Part shown: positions 8,918 to 19,400 of the stretch, piece after piece
Position numbering within the stretch: the stretch's first letter is position 1
Layout: each line of letters starts with the position of its first letter
NCBI RefSeq assembly: GCF_000243255.1
Contig: NZ_CM001436.1
Coordinates: forward strand, 1,028,077 to 1,092,076
Reading direction: 5' to 3'
DNA: 64,000 nt
Source of the DNA: Methanoplanus limicola DSM 2279
GTDB taxonomy: Archaea; Halobacteriota; Methanomicrobia; Methanomicrobiales; Methanomicrobiaceae
Notes under the pieces: model-generated
Seen by the model: only the letters and a program-made list of their open reading frames with translations
Databases searched by the model: none
Told to the model about the DNA's origin: nothing
Position numbers and translations under genes: made by a program

Positions 8918-10005
8918 GACAGAATAACTTAAAAGAACTTCTTGAGGATACACTGCAGGGACACCGCCTGACAGTCGATGAGGCTGAGTCTCTGTTTAAG
9001 GCAAAGGGCAGGGATGTATGGGAGATTGTATCGGCAGCAGATATACTGCGTGAGAGAAAGGTAGGGGACACTGTAACATATGTCAGAAACCAGAATATCC
9101 ATATAACAAACATATGCAAAAACCTCTGCGGGTTCTGTGGATTTGGAAAGCCCAAAAACTCAGAAGAAGCCTTCATCTTCAACACAGAAGATATAATAAA
9201 AGGCTCAATGCTGGCAAAAGAGAGAGAAGTCACCGAGGTCTGCCTCCTGTCAGGTGTTCATCCGGATTTTGATGCTGAAAGATGTGCAGAGATTATCAGG
9301 ACAATACACCATGTCATTCCGGATGTGGATATACATGCCATGAGTCCGGATGAGATAATCCACTGTGCAGAAAAAAGTAATATATCGACAGAAGAAGTCC
9401 TTGAAATATTCCGGGATGCAGGTATCGGCACATTACAGGGCACTGCCGCAGAGATGCTTGTGGATGATGTCAGAAAGATAATCTGCCCGCTTAAACTCTC
9501 CACATCAGAATGGGTCAGAATCATTAAGGAAGCCCACAATATGGGAATGAAATCGACAGCCACCATAATGTACGGCACAGTTGAAAATGAACCGGACAGG
9601 GCGGCCCACCTTGGAATACTGCGGGACATACAGGATGAAACTGCCGGATTTACAGAACTGGTAACCCTTCCGTTCCTCTATAAAAATACAAAAATCTACG
9701 AGAGAGGCCTTGCACCCGCCGGAGCAACCGGAAGGGAGGACATCCTGATGTTTGCAGTATCCAGGCTGTTTCTTGACAACTTTGACAATATACAGGTGGC
9801 CTGGGGCAAATTAGGCAATAAATTCACACAACTTGCCCTGATGGCAGGCGGAAACGACTTCGGCGGCACAATGTTTATGGACTCGGTATCAGTTGAAGCC
9901 GGAGGGGAAGACTCCGATTACCTTGACCCTGCCGAGATGAAAAGAATTGCAGAGGATGCAGGCCGGATTCTCAGGCAGAGAGATACAAAATACAACCTGG
10001 TCTAA
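8914..10005 (+). CDS. cofH: FO synthase subunit 2 CofH (radical SAM)
   Basis: 363-residue radical-SAM enzyme. CofH transfers a 4-hydroxybenzyl radical from tyrosine to 5-amino-6-ribitylaminouracil on the way to FO, the chromophore of F420. The cluster motif is C68-X3-C72-X2-C75 (ICKNLCGFCGF). MSPDEIIHCAEKS, GTLQGTAAEML and the TATIMYGTVE strand are typical of the CofH/MqnC group. It overlaps the signal peptidase gene by 4 bases. CofG is not in the window. Confidence 0.9.
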   Translation: MRQNNLKELLEDTLQGHRLTVDEAESLFKAKGRDVWEIVSAADILRERKVGDTVTYVRNQNIHITNICKNLCGFCGFGKPKNSEEAFIFNTEDIIKGSMLAKEREVTEVCLLSGVHPDFDAERCAEIIRTIHHVIPDVDIHAMSPDEIIHCAEKSNISTEEVLEIFRDAGIGTLQGTAAEMLVDDVRKIICPLKLSTSEWVRIIKEAHNMGMKSTATIMYGTVENEPDRAAHLGILRDIQDETAGFTELVTLPFLYKNTKIYERGLAPAGATGREDILMFAVSRLFLDNFDNIQVAWGKLGNKFTQLALMAGGNDFGGTMFMDSVSVEAGGEDSDYLDPAEMKRIAEDAGRILRQRDTKYNLV

Positions 10006-10095
10006 GATAATAACAAAAAACATTTTTCCGGTTATCACACCAGAAAAAACTCTGATGACCTTAAGTGCACCGGACAAAAAGATGGACATCCGAAT

Positions 10096-12258
10096 TCAGA
10101 TTTTGCCAAGCCTTCTTAATTCTGCCCTGACCATACGTACCTCACCGGCAGTGGCACAGAGATCATAACTTCCCGCAATATTCCTGATGTCGCTTTCCGG
10201 GCTGAGAAGAATTATTTCTGAAATTTTCTCTGCCTTATCATAAGGCAGAATGTCCCCAAGATCAATCACCTCTCCGGACTCTATCATCTCTGCAATATGA
10301 AGTGATACGATATCTACTGTCAGACCTCTATCATCTGCAATCTCTGACAGGGTATAGCCGCCCCTGAAATATTCAAGTGTCACTTCAGCGGATTTTAACG
10401 GGAAATTACTTTTTCCGGGAACAGACGAAACATCACGGCCTTTGTCCTCCAAAACTCCAAAGACAGATGAACTGATCAGATCAAGAAACTGGCCGCCGTA
10501 ATTTTGGGCTTTAACATCGCCAATCCCCTTAATCTCTTTAAGACCGGAGAAATCAGCAGGCTTATTCCGTACCATTTCCATAAGGGCAGAATTTGAAAAT
10601 ATTTGATAAGCCATTATTCCTCTCTCCTGCGACATCTTCTTCCTGAGAGATTTCAGCTTATCCAGCAGGATCTTATCATCTCCGGACAGAACAGGGGTCT
10701 CTTCATCCCCCGATGGTGAAACAGCAGATTTCTTTCTGCCCTGCCCTTTCCTGCCGGTTACTTTTAACCTGACAGAGAGATCCCCGGAGAGGAAATCATT
10801 CACCCGCTCACCGGAAGAGATTACGGGATATTTTGTCCCTGTCCTGCACAGAATTCCGGAGCTGACCATCTGGTTGATATAAGAGGAGATCTCCTGCCTC
10901 GAAAACTTCTTTCCGCTCCCAAATGCCTTCAGGCTGTCATGGCCTCTCTCCTTAACTTTCTTCGACTTTGAGCCACGGATTATATCGGAGATATGGCCTG
11001 AACCATATGGAGTTCCTGCCTCCATGACACAGTCAAGAATGAGGGTTGCAACCTCCCTCCCGTCAATATATTCAGGAGGGTTTATACAGTTGTCACAGCG
11101 CCCGCACCTCTCCGTCACTGCCTCGCCGAAGTACTTCAGCATATATGAGACACGGCATCTGTCGGACTCACAGAACTCAGTCATTTCATCGAGTTTTTCC
11201 CTTGCAATCCTCTTCTGCTTTGCACTCTGCATCCTGCCGATGAAATACTCTGCCTTTATCCGGTCCCCACGGCTGTAGAAGAGTATGCAGTCTGAAGATT
11301 TACCGTCCCTTCCGGCACGTCCGGTCTCCTGGTAATATCGCTCAAGGTTTGGAGGAAGGTCATAATGTAGTACATATCTGACATCAGGTTTGTTAATTCC
11401 CATCCCAAAGGCTACAGTGGCAACAACGAGAAAAACCTCGCCTTTGATGAACTTCTCCTGCGTTTTCGCCCTCTCATCTTTTGAAAGACCTGCATGATAC
11501 GGAAGTGAATAGATACCATATGAATTCAGCTTTTTTGTCAGTATCTCAACAGAATTCCTGCTGGAGCAGTATATAATTCCACTCTCACCTTTTTTCCCTC
11601 TGATATACGAGAGAATCTGCCCCAGAGTATCTTCCTTCTCCCTGACCTCATAATTCAGGTTGCTCCTCCTGAAACTGCCTATCTGCACAAAAGGATCTTT
11701 CAGCTTAAGCTGGCGGAGTATATCATCTCTCACAGCCGGATTTGCAGTTGCTGTGAGTGCAATAACCGGCACACCGGGAAATTCCCTTTTGATCAGACCG
11801 AGCTGCCGGTATTCCGGTCTGAACTCATGACCCCACTGGGAGATGCAGTGCGCTTCATCTACAGCAAAAAGTGAGATCTTCGCGCTTTTAAGAAGTTTTC
11901 TGAATGACTGCGAGGCCATCTTCTCAGGCGAAACATACAGCAGGTCAATATCACCCCGCCCGGCATCTGCTGAAATCCTTCCATAATCCCGGATATCAAG
12001 GCTGCTGTTGAATGACTCGGCGTAAATACCCATCTCACGAAGAGAATCGGTCTGATCCTTCATAAGTGAGATCAAAGGAGAGATGACAACCGCCATACCG
12101 TCTGAGAGCAGTGCAGGAAGCTGATAGCAGATCGACTTGCCCCCTCCGGTTGCGACTACGCCAAGTACATCCCTGCCGGACAGTACAGCATCAATTATCT
12201 CTTCCTGGTAGGGATAGAGGAAATCATAGCCGAAATGCTTCTTCAGAAGATAACCCAT
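10096..12258 (-). CDS. recQ: ATP-dependent DNA helicase RecQ
   Basis: 720 residues; 3'-5' helicase for recombination and repair. Walker A ATGGGKS at 36-42 and DEAH at 134-137 ([15 protein letters not shown]) mark the first helicase domain. The second contains [13 protein letters not shown] zinc-binding segment with CESDRCR and CGRCDNC follows, then an RQC winged helix. An HRDC domain lies at about 535-605, and a C-terminal helix-turn-helix tail lies near 625-720. The domain set is that of bacterial RecQ. RecQ is patchy in archaea, so ancient transfer from bacteria is likely. It converges with cofH, 90 bases apart. Confidence 0.92.
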   Translation of the reverse strand: MGYLLKKHFGYDFLYPYQEEIIDAVLSGRDVLGVVATGGGKSICYQLPALLSDGMAVVISPLISLMKDQTDSLREMGIYAESFNSSLDIRDYGRISADAGRGDIDLLYVSPEKMASQSFRKLLKSAKISLFAVDEAHCISQWGHEFRPEYRQLGLIKREFPGVPVIALTATANPAVRDDILRQLKLKDPFVQIGSFRRSNLNYEVREKEDTLGQILSYIRGKKGESGIIYCSSRNSVEILTKKLNSYGIYSLPYHAGLSKDERAKTQEKFIKGEVFLVVATVAFGMGINKPDVRYVLHYDLPPNLERYYQETGRAGRDGKSSDCILFYSRGDRIKAEYFIGRMQSAKQKRIAREKLDEMTEFCESDRCRVSYMLKYFGEAVTERCGRCDNCINPPEYIDGREVATLILDCVMEAGTPYGSGHISDIIRGSKSKKVKERGHDSLKAFGSGKKFSRQEISSYINQMVSSGILCRTGTKYPVISSGERVNDFLSGDLSVRLKVTGRKGQGRKKSAVSPSGDEETPVLSGDDKILLDKLKSLRKKMSQERGIMAYQIFSNSALMEMVRNKPADFSGLKEIKGIGDVKAQNYGGQFLDLISSSVFGVLEDKGRDVSSVPGKSNFPLKSAEVTLEYFRGGYTLSEIADDRGLTVDIVSLHIAEMIESGEVIDLGDILPYDKAEKISEIILLSPESDIRNIAGSYDLCATAGEVRMVRAELRRLGKI

Positions 12259-12474
12259 CCGGGATTTTCTGTTTATACTTCCACACTCCCGTGTTCAGAC
12301 ATAAAACTCTATTACCTGTATATAGTTAAATCTCCGGAAAAATTAAGGTTCATATCTTAAGTATATTTAAAAAAGTCACTCATCAGAAGACATTTACAGC
12401 AGACAAATAAAAAATATATTGATAAATATTAGTATACTGCCGGAATATCCCCGGCAAAATGTTATTCCGGATGA

Positions 12475-14748
12475 TCATCTCCTGCCGGAAATCCTGAACT
12501 TATCCATATCTTTCTTCAGAATGCCGGACATCTCATTTACTTCATGTATGGCGCTTCCAATCTCCTCGACAGAGGCGCTGGCCTCCTCGGCAAGTGCCGC
12601 AAGTTCCTCAACCTCACGCAGATTTTCCCTGGTCTTCTCAGTACCGACATCAGTTGCATGGACAACATTGTTGGCAATATTTGCCTGGTTCTCAATCGCA
12701 CGGGCAATATCACCCATATCTTCAGTAACCTCTTTTGCCCCTGTTACAATCTGATTAAGGGCCTGAATTGTGGCATCAACACTTTTAACGCTTGAGACCA
12801 CCTCATTATTTGCCTGTTTTATGCCTTCAGCAGTCTTACGGCTGTTCTTCTGAATTCCGCTTATAACCTTCTCAATATGATCGGTTGCCTTACGGGCGTC
12901 ACCTGCAAGATTTTTGACCTCACCGGCAACCACTGCAAACCCGCGTCCGTGTTCACCGGCACGTGCCGCCTCTATTGCAGCATTAAGGGCAAGGAGATTG
13001 ATCTGTCCGGCGATCTCATTGATCATCTTCAGAATGCTGTTGATCTCTTTAATCTGGTCGTTCAGTACCTCAATTTCAGAGACACTGCGGCTTGTTATCT
13101 CCTCAACTCTGTTCATCTTGCCATTTGCATCATTACCCAGAGCCTGGGCATCATTGCCCATCTTTGTAACATTTTCTGCATTTTTAAGCACATCGGCAGA
13201 AGTTGCGGCAACCTCCTGATTGGATGCCGAGAGGTCAGCTATCTGCATCTGGATGCTCTCCATCTGTTCAAGGACAGATTTGCTGAGATCTGCGCACTTC
13301 TGACTTGTCATCGCAACATCCTCAGTAGCTTTTGCAACTTCATCTGAACCCTTACTTGCCTCGGATGTTCCCACGCTCACATGGACGACAGCTTTAATAA
13401 CATCACCAATTACATCAACCAGTGTCTCTCCAAGACCGTTAATTGACATTTTAAACTTTGAAAAATCACCCTCAGCAGGGATATTATCCCTGAATCTGAC
13501 AGAATAGTCATTATTTGCAAAAGCTTCAATAACATTCATTGATTCACCAAGCGGCGCCGAGATCATATCAAGTGCCCGGTTAAACCCTTCTATAACTTTA
13601 CGATAATCTCCGGTAAGCTTTGAGGTATCGGACCTCTCGTCAAATCTTCCTCTGGAAGATATCTCAGCAATCTTCTCAGCTTCAATAACGAGATTATGTA
13701 TGCCGTCCTTCGCCATGCCAAGGTTTGTATTGATCTTTTCCATCAGAGCACGGTAATCTCCGGTATATTCATCGGCCTCACCAACCGAGAGATTCATATC
13801 AAGTTCTCCCCTGGCAAGCATCTCAAGGTTGGCTGAAACCCTCTCAACCTCCCGGTTCATGTAATCGCTCTGTGAAACCTCGGCAGTCCTGTCCTGGTAG
13901 ATATAATAATTGACATCTATCTCACCATTTTCATCCAGAATAGGGCACTGGAAAAGTCTCAGATGAGTCTGCGTCCGGTCCTTCCAGGAGATTGTCATAT
14001 CAGTGACGGCTTTTCTCTTAGTATCATATGACGCATAAAAGTCATCCCCTCCTGTGATTTCTATGTCAAAGTCATACAGTTTCTTCGCCATAAGCTCACT
14101 GTAGCTTCCACGCCATGCACGCTCATACTCCTTATTTAGATCAAGCCTGTGTTTATCAGATGCAAGAACGGTTATAGCCTGAGGATTCTCTTTCAGGAAA
14201 GTTTCAGCACGCTTCTGAAGCCTTTCGATCTCTTCCATCTCTTCCCTCTCATGAGTCATATCCTGAAAGGTATAATAGCTGACATCAATCTCACCGTCTG
14301 CATTTATAACAGGAGTCTGAAAAAGCCTTACATATGATTTTTCGCCATTCTTCCAGCGGATTTCAAGTTCAGAAACTGCATTCTTCTTTGTCCTGTAAGA
14401 GGCATATAGATCATCCCCCCCGACAATATTAATATCAAAATCATAAAGATTCTTAGCTATAAGTTCATCGTGGGTACCTCGCCAGAGGCGCTCATATTCA
14501 CGGTTAAGATAAATAATTCTCCTGTCGGCAGCAAGTACTGCAACTGCCTGAGGATTATTGGTCAGAAATGATTCAAATCGTGCCTGCATTATCGCGGCAT
14601 CGTTAAGCACTCTGTTCTTCTCAATCAGACAATTGACTTTTCCGGCTAAAAACCTCAAATCCCCGGAAATATCAGCTTCATTAACCCGGACAGAGGCATC
14701 GCCTGAGACTGCTCTGTCTATAGCATCTTCAATAATTCTGAAATCCAT
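12475..14748 (-). CDS. Cytosolic methyl-accepting chemotaxis-type transducer with two PAS domains
   Basis: 757 residues from the preferred start at 14748 ([10 protein letters not shown]), where HAMP-like repeats begin; the frame stays open to 14868, but the extra 40 residues look unlike the family. No membrane segment is present. Two PAS domains share an almost duplicated sequence ([14 protein letters not shown] and [14 protein letters not shown]). HAMP-like modules follow, then a signalling domain with the conserved hairpin tip [20 protein letters not shown]. Such proteins normally signal to CheA/CheW, but no che genes lie in this window. The signalling half resembles that of the transducer at 48611-50422. 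Confidence 0.88.
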   Translation of the reverse strand: MDFRIIEDAIDRAVSGDASVRVNEADISGDLRFLAGKVNCLIEKNRVLNDAAIMQARFESFLTNNPQAVAVLAADRRIIYLNREYERLWRGTHDELIAKNLYDFDINIVGGDDLYASYRTKKNAVSELEIRWKNGEKSYVRLFQTPVINADGEIDVSYYTFQDMTHEREEMEEIERLQKRAETFLKENPQAITVLASDKHRLDLNKEYERAWRGSYSELMAKKLYDFDIEITGGDDFYASYDTKRKAVTDMTISWKDRTQTHLRLFQCPILDENGEIDVNYYIYQDRTAEVSQSDYMNREVERVSANLEMLARGELDMNLSVGEADEYTGDYRALMEKINTNLGMAKDGIHNLVIEAEKIAEISSRGRFDERSDTSKLTGDYRKVIEGFNRALDMISAPLGESMNVIEAFANNDYSVRFRDNIPAEGDFSKFKMSINGLGETLVDVIGDVIKAVVHVSVGTSEASKGSDEVAKATEDVAMTSQKCADLSKSVLEQMESIQMQIADLSASNQEVAATSADVLKNAENVTKMGNDAQALGNDANGKMNRVEEITSRSVSEIEVLNDQIKEINSILKMINEIAGQINLLALNAAIEAARAGEHGRGFAVVAGEVKNLAGDARKATDHIEKVISGIQKNSRKTAEGIKQANNEVVSSVKSVDATIQALNQIVTGAKEVTEDMGDIARAIENQANIANNVVHATDVGTEKTRENLREVEELAALAEEASASVEEIGSAIHEVNEMSGILKKDMDKFRISGRR

Positions 14749-15267
14749 ATAAATACACCATATGTTTATAAAATCCTCTCTAAAAATAGGATTCAACCGG
14801 AGATAAATTCTATTGTACATAATAATTATCCGGAGTTCAGCATCAGGGACTGTCAGAACTGTAAACATAATTACAATCAGGCAATTTTAAAAAAAACAGG
14901 AGCCAACAATCATTTTTCCGGGCAGTAATTAAAAAACAGAATTAATGATATTAACCGAACATTGACATACATAAAAGAATATCAAAATGGATTATCCAAA
15001 CCATATAATATACAATATACAAAATTACAGATCAATAATGAATAATCGGCCAATATAACCACAATATTGAAAACAAAGCCAATATTAAAATTAAAATCAT
15101 CATTAAGACCTATAGAGAGGATTAAAAAAAGAAGAAGTAGAGATAATTAATTATAATTACAATAACAATAAGAAAATAGTTACCAAACAGTTAATAGAGA
15201 TATTTTATAAATAATAACTGATTGGAATAGTTCAGTTATTCCTCACATGATAACTCGGGATTTTTAA
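14749..15267. other. 519-base very AT-rich divergent spacer
   Basis: No convincing ORF. It contains two copies of GCCAATAT (15049-15056 and 15078-15085), 29 bases apart, with the palindrome CAATATTG at 15062-15069 between them. The TATA/operator arrangement at 15204-15240 serves the downstream TPR gene. Confidence 0.5.
15204..15240 (+). promoter_or_regulatory. TATA box and overlapping inverted repeat before the TPR gene
   Basis: TTTATAAATA at 15204-15213 is a strong archaeal TATA match. Immediately after it, AATAACTGA (15213-15221) and TCAGTTATT (15232-15240) form a perfect 9-bp inverted repeat with a 10-base gap, covering the expected transcription start. This looks like a repressor operator. 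Confidence 0.5.
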
Positions 15268-15627
15268 ATGAAAGTCGGCGTCAGATACTGGTACAAAAAA
15301 GGGGTGGCACTCTCAGAGGCAGAACTATACGAAAGGGCACTTAAATGCTTTGATAAAGCAATCGAACTTGAAACAGAAGATGCAGAGATCTGGTTCAGGC
15401 GTGGTCTGTCACTCTTTCATACCGGAAATCCGGAAGAGGCCGTCAGGAGTTTTAACGAGTCCATCAGAATCAGTCCGGAAAATGCAGCAGCACTGAACAA
15501 TAAGGGTGTTGCACTTGCAAAACTGAACAAAACCAGTGAGGCTAAATCCTGTTTTGATAAAGCACGTGAGATTGACCCCGAAAATCCCGCAATAAAGTTA
15601 AACCTTAAAATTTCTCTGGACAAATAG
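15268..15627 (+). CDS. Small TPR-repeat protein
   Basis: 119 residues composed of three consecutive tetratricopeptide repeats (WYKKGVALSEAELYERALKCF, WFRRGLSLFHTGNPEEAVRSF, LNNKGVALAKLNKTSEAKSCF), each ending in the usual acidic-Pro turn. There is no signal peptide. TPRs are protein-protein interaction scaffolds. It precedes the coiled-coil gene by 21 bases, so the two probably form an operon. The partner is unknown. Confidence 0.8.
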   Translation: MKVGVRYWYKKGVALSEAELYERALKCFDKAIELETEDAEIWFRRGLSLFHTGNPEEAVRSFNESIRISPENAAALNNKGVALAKLNKTSEAKSCFDKAREIDPENPAIKLNLKISLDK

Positions 15628-15648
15628 ATTAAAGCCGGTGATATACTG

Positions 15649-16197
15649 ATGAGAGTAACAATAGCAATAGATGATGAAACTGCTTTTAGGATTACAAAAG
15701 CAGCTGAAGGAGAGGGCCTTACAAAAGAAGAATGGATGATTGCAGCATGCACAAAAGCACTTGATGCGGGAGAAAATACTCCGGCAAAAATTCCGGAGGA
15801 TTACAATAAACTGCATTCTTCAATCAAAGAAAAAGACAACGAGATCCTCTCTCTCAGGAAAGAGATAAATCACCAGATCGAACTGAAAGAGACTTACAGC
15901 AGATTCCTCGAAGAAAAAGTCCAGAGAATAGATGACTTAAAAGAAGAGATTGCAAGGATAGAGTCAATGAGCATGACGATGACTGACCAGATACTTCTTG
16001 ACAGGGATGAGAGAATTAAAGACCTCAACAAAATGATAGAACACCTTCAGGCACAGGCCGCAGCTCATTCCGTTGCCCTCCAGTCTGCAATTAAACCTGC
16101 ACTCGAAGGAAAAGTCAGAAAAGATGATATGGAAGAGATCAGAGAGACAGAAGACGGGAATAAACCAAAAAGGATGAGATGGTTTTTCCGGAAATAA
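15649..16197 (+). CDS. Coiled-coil protein of unknown function
   Basis: 182 residues. The first 45 resemble a ribbon-helix-helix-like or CopG-like small domain (RVTIAIDDETAFRITKAAEG), which is an inference. About residues 60-145 form a long charged coiled coil with heptad-like Leu/Ile spacing. The C-terminus is basic (KPKRMRWFFRK), suggesting nucleic-acid or membrane contact. It is co-oriented with the TPR gene. I do not recognise the family. Confidence 0.65.
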   Translation: MRVTIAIDDETAFRITKAAEGEGLTKEEWMIAACTKALDAGENTPAKIPEDYNKLHSSIKEKDNEILSLRKEINHQIELKETYSRFLEEKVQRIDDLKEEIARIESMSMTMTDQILLDRDERIKDLNKMIEHLQAQAAAHSVALQSAIKPALEGKVRKDDMEEIRETEDGNKPKRMRWFFRK

Positions 16198-16212
16198 TAC
16201 AGTATAATAAAG

Positions 16213-16238
16213 AACTTTCCGGAAGGATCCGGAAAGTT
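16213..16238 (+). terminator. Hairpin after the coiled-coil gene
   Basis: Perfect 10-bp stem AACTTTCCGG/CCGGAAAGTT with a 6-base loop, 16 bases after the stop codon. It is a 3'-end structure or terminator candidate. The remaining 236 bases up to the convergent gene contain nothing recognisable. Confidence 0.5.
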
Positions 16239-16474
16239 TGCTTATTACTATAAAGTGCGGTATAAGTGCATATTCTGGAATAATCTCCTTTACACTCCGA
16301 TTATCCCAAATGTTATGCTGTTCACTATAAATAATCCCTTTTGCCGGATATTCAGTCAGCCATCAGCCCGAAATAATCCAATAATATATCAGAATAAATT
16401 ATAACTTAGCAGGTTAAAAATCGGAAAACCTCAATTTTTTCAGTAAAATACGTATAAAAAGAGAGAATTTAGCA

Positions 16475-19400
16475 TCAGGCCTTATTCCGTGCCATAATAA
16501 TACCACGCCCTGCCTTTTTATTTGATGGATTAATCATCAGAACCTTCTCAAAGCAGTCAATAGCCTCAGTATATCTGCCGGTCTTACCATAAAGCACACC
16601 AAGTGAAAAATATCCGGATTCATTATAATCATCAATATCAAGCGCCTGGATCAATGATTTTTCTGCAATGTCATAATATCCGGATTTTGTAAGTTCAATC
16701 CCTTTCCTTACCAGTTCATTGGGATCTCCTGGTCTCTCATCCGGAATTTTGCCGGAAATATCCCGGCCTGACGGCCGTTCAGCCGGGACTTTATCCTCTG
16801 AAAACTCCCGTGCATATTTTTCGAGATCTTCTCCGGAGATACCATAGGGATAATCACGCCCATGACCGTAAGGATCACGCTTAATCTCTGCTTTTCTCTC
16901 CTTATCAGCAAAATCCTTTTTATATCCATAACTTTCAGAACTGCCAGATATAACCGGTTCTTTGGCCATTAAAAATGAGGCAGCACTGATTCCGGATTCA
17001 AGCCATCTGTTGCCGAATTCAGGATCGGCTTCAAGTGACTTTTTATAGCACCGGAGCGCTTTTTCCTTTTCACCGAGGCAGAGAAGTGATATGCCAAGAT
17101 TCAGCATTATTTCAGGGTCGCCCGGCTTTTTGGCAAGCACACGGTTAAAACAGCTTACAGCCTCCCGGTGCCTCTTTACTCCGGCCAGAATAAGTCCTTT
17201 TGAGATTAAAAGATCAGTCTCTTCAGGCATAAGAGAGATCAGTCTGTCATAAACCGGCAGAGCCTCTTCAAGCCGCCCAAGTGATGTCAGAAGATCTATC
17301 AGCTCCATGAGGATTTTGGTGTTCTTCTTATCAAGATTTAATGCAGAATTGTAAAGTACTATTGCCTCATCAGGCTTTCCGGTTCTGATGCAGGCTATTG
17401 CCTTATCAGCTATCAGGGAAGCATCAGAGGGGTTTTGAATTATCAGAAAGTTATAATCAGGAAGAGATTCTTCATACCGGCCCTGAGATACAAGCACGCG
17501 AATTCTTCCACGCAGACCATCCTGATTGGCAGGGTCAATTTTAAGGACACGGTTATATCCTTCCATTGCTTCATCAAACTGACCGCTGTTTTCAGAGAGT
17601 TTTGCAATGGTCAGCCAGATGTCAGCATTATCCTGTTCAAGTGAAGAGATCTCAATGTAAACATCCTTTGCTTCAGCAAACAGATGGCTTTTGAGAAGTA
17701 TTTCGGCCTTCTTTTCAAGGGCAGAAATGTCAGCCGGATTTATCTCCAGAATATTATTATAAACATTCAGGGCCTTTTCATTATGCCCGGTATTTTCATA
17801 TGACAGGGCCAGGCCGGATAAAGCCCACAGGGATTTTGGATCAGATTTCAAAGCACCTTCATAGACCCGCTCAGCATCACTGTACTTACCCTCAGCCAAC
17901 AGGATACCTGCCTTCTCCTTTTGTGCATCATCATCTGCCGGATTAATCTCAAGACACTTTTCAAATGAAAAGAGAGCCTCATCAGTTCTCTGGAGGGATT
18001 TCAGTACAAGACCTTTTGAATACCATACTTCAGATACTCCCGGTTTTAATTTTGTAAGCTCGGAATAACATTCAAGGGCCTCCTCTTTTCTGCCCTTCTT
18101 CACAAGTATAAGTGCCAGTTTAGCCCACGCGAGAGTGTTTTCCGGATCAAGAATGACAGCTTTTTTAAGTTCCCTCTCTGCAACTTCATTATTCCCTGCC
18201 ATCTCTTCAACAATTGCTTTTTCATACAATAATGAGGAGTCCCAAGGCTTCTTCCGGATCAAAACAGTGATAAATTCAACTGCTTCACCATAGCATTTCT
18301 TACCTTTAAAGATGTAAAAGAGACCCATTAAAGCCTCTTCATTGCCAAAATCCAGATTAACCGCCTGGTTGAAGGCATATTCTGCCTCTTCACTCATGCC
18401 TTTTTCTGCAAGAACTCTTCCAAGGCCGGACCAGCCTGAAGAGTCTGAAGGATCACCCTCTGTAAGATTACGGAAATATTCCTCTTCATCTCCGGAAAAA
18501 TCCTCATCAGTGGGCTTATCAGTATCGGGGTATTCAGGCAATGCTGAAATTTTAGGTTCAGTTCCGGATTCCCCGGCAATGAACCCTGCATCCGTGGCCC
18601 CTGAATAACTTTCAGCCTCTGCAAAATCATCAGAGTAATCTGACAATAAATCATCAGCTAATTCATCTGAAAGGCCTTCTGACGGCACTTCAGATAACTC
18701 AGTAAGAAATTCAGAACCGGAGACGCTCTCTACAGCTTCAGCAGTGACTTCATCAATATCGCTCAGATCGCCGAATTCATCCAGACCTTCAAAATTATCA
18801 ATATCTTCAAAACCGCTAAGATCAGCAGAATCTTCAGGGAGAACAGGGAGAACAATTTCTGAACCGGAGACGCTCTCTACAGCTTCAGCAGTGACTTCAT
18901 CAATATCGCTCAGATCGCCGAATTCATCCAGACCTTCAAAATTATCAATATCTTCAAAACCGCTAAGATCAGCAGAATATCCGCTAAGGTCATCAGAACC
19001 GTCAGGGAGATCCGGGAGAACAATTTCTGAACCGGAGACGCTCTCTACACCTTCAGCAGTGACATCGTCAATATCGCTCAGATCACCGAATTCGTCCAGA
19101 CCTTCAAAATTATCAATATCTTCAAAACCGCTAAGATCATCAGAATATCCGCTAAGGTCATCAGAACCGTCAGGGAGATCAGGGAGAACTGTTTCTGAAC
19201 CGGAGACGCTCTCTACAGCTTCAGCAGTGACATCGTCAATATCGCTCAGATCACCGAATTCGTCCAGACCTTCAAAAGCAATGGAATCACTGAGGTTCTC
19301 CAGTTCTGCATTATCAGGGATAAGATCAGAGATAATTTCAGACTCCGAAGAATCAGATGAAAGAATTTCAGACCCTCCGCCGGGGAGATCAGGCAGTACT

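Noticed and set aside
14749-15267. AT-rich region as a replication origin
   Set aside because: No orc1/cdc6 gene nearby and no origin-recognition-box-like repeats; two short CCAATAT repeats are insufficient.
18714-19280. Regular repeats suggesting a CRISPR array
   Set aside because: Periods of 147-168 bases are in frame, the whole period is conserved and there are no unique spacers; it is coding DNA.
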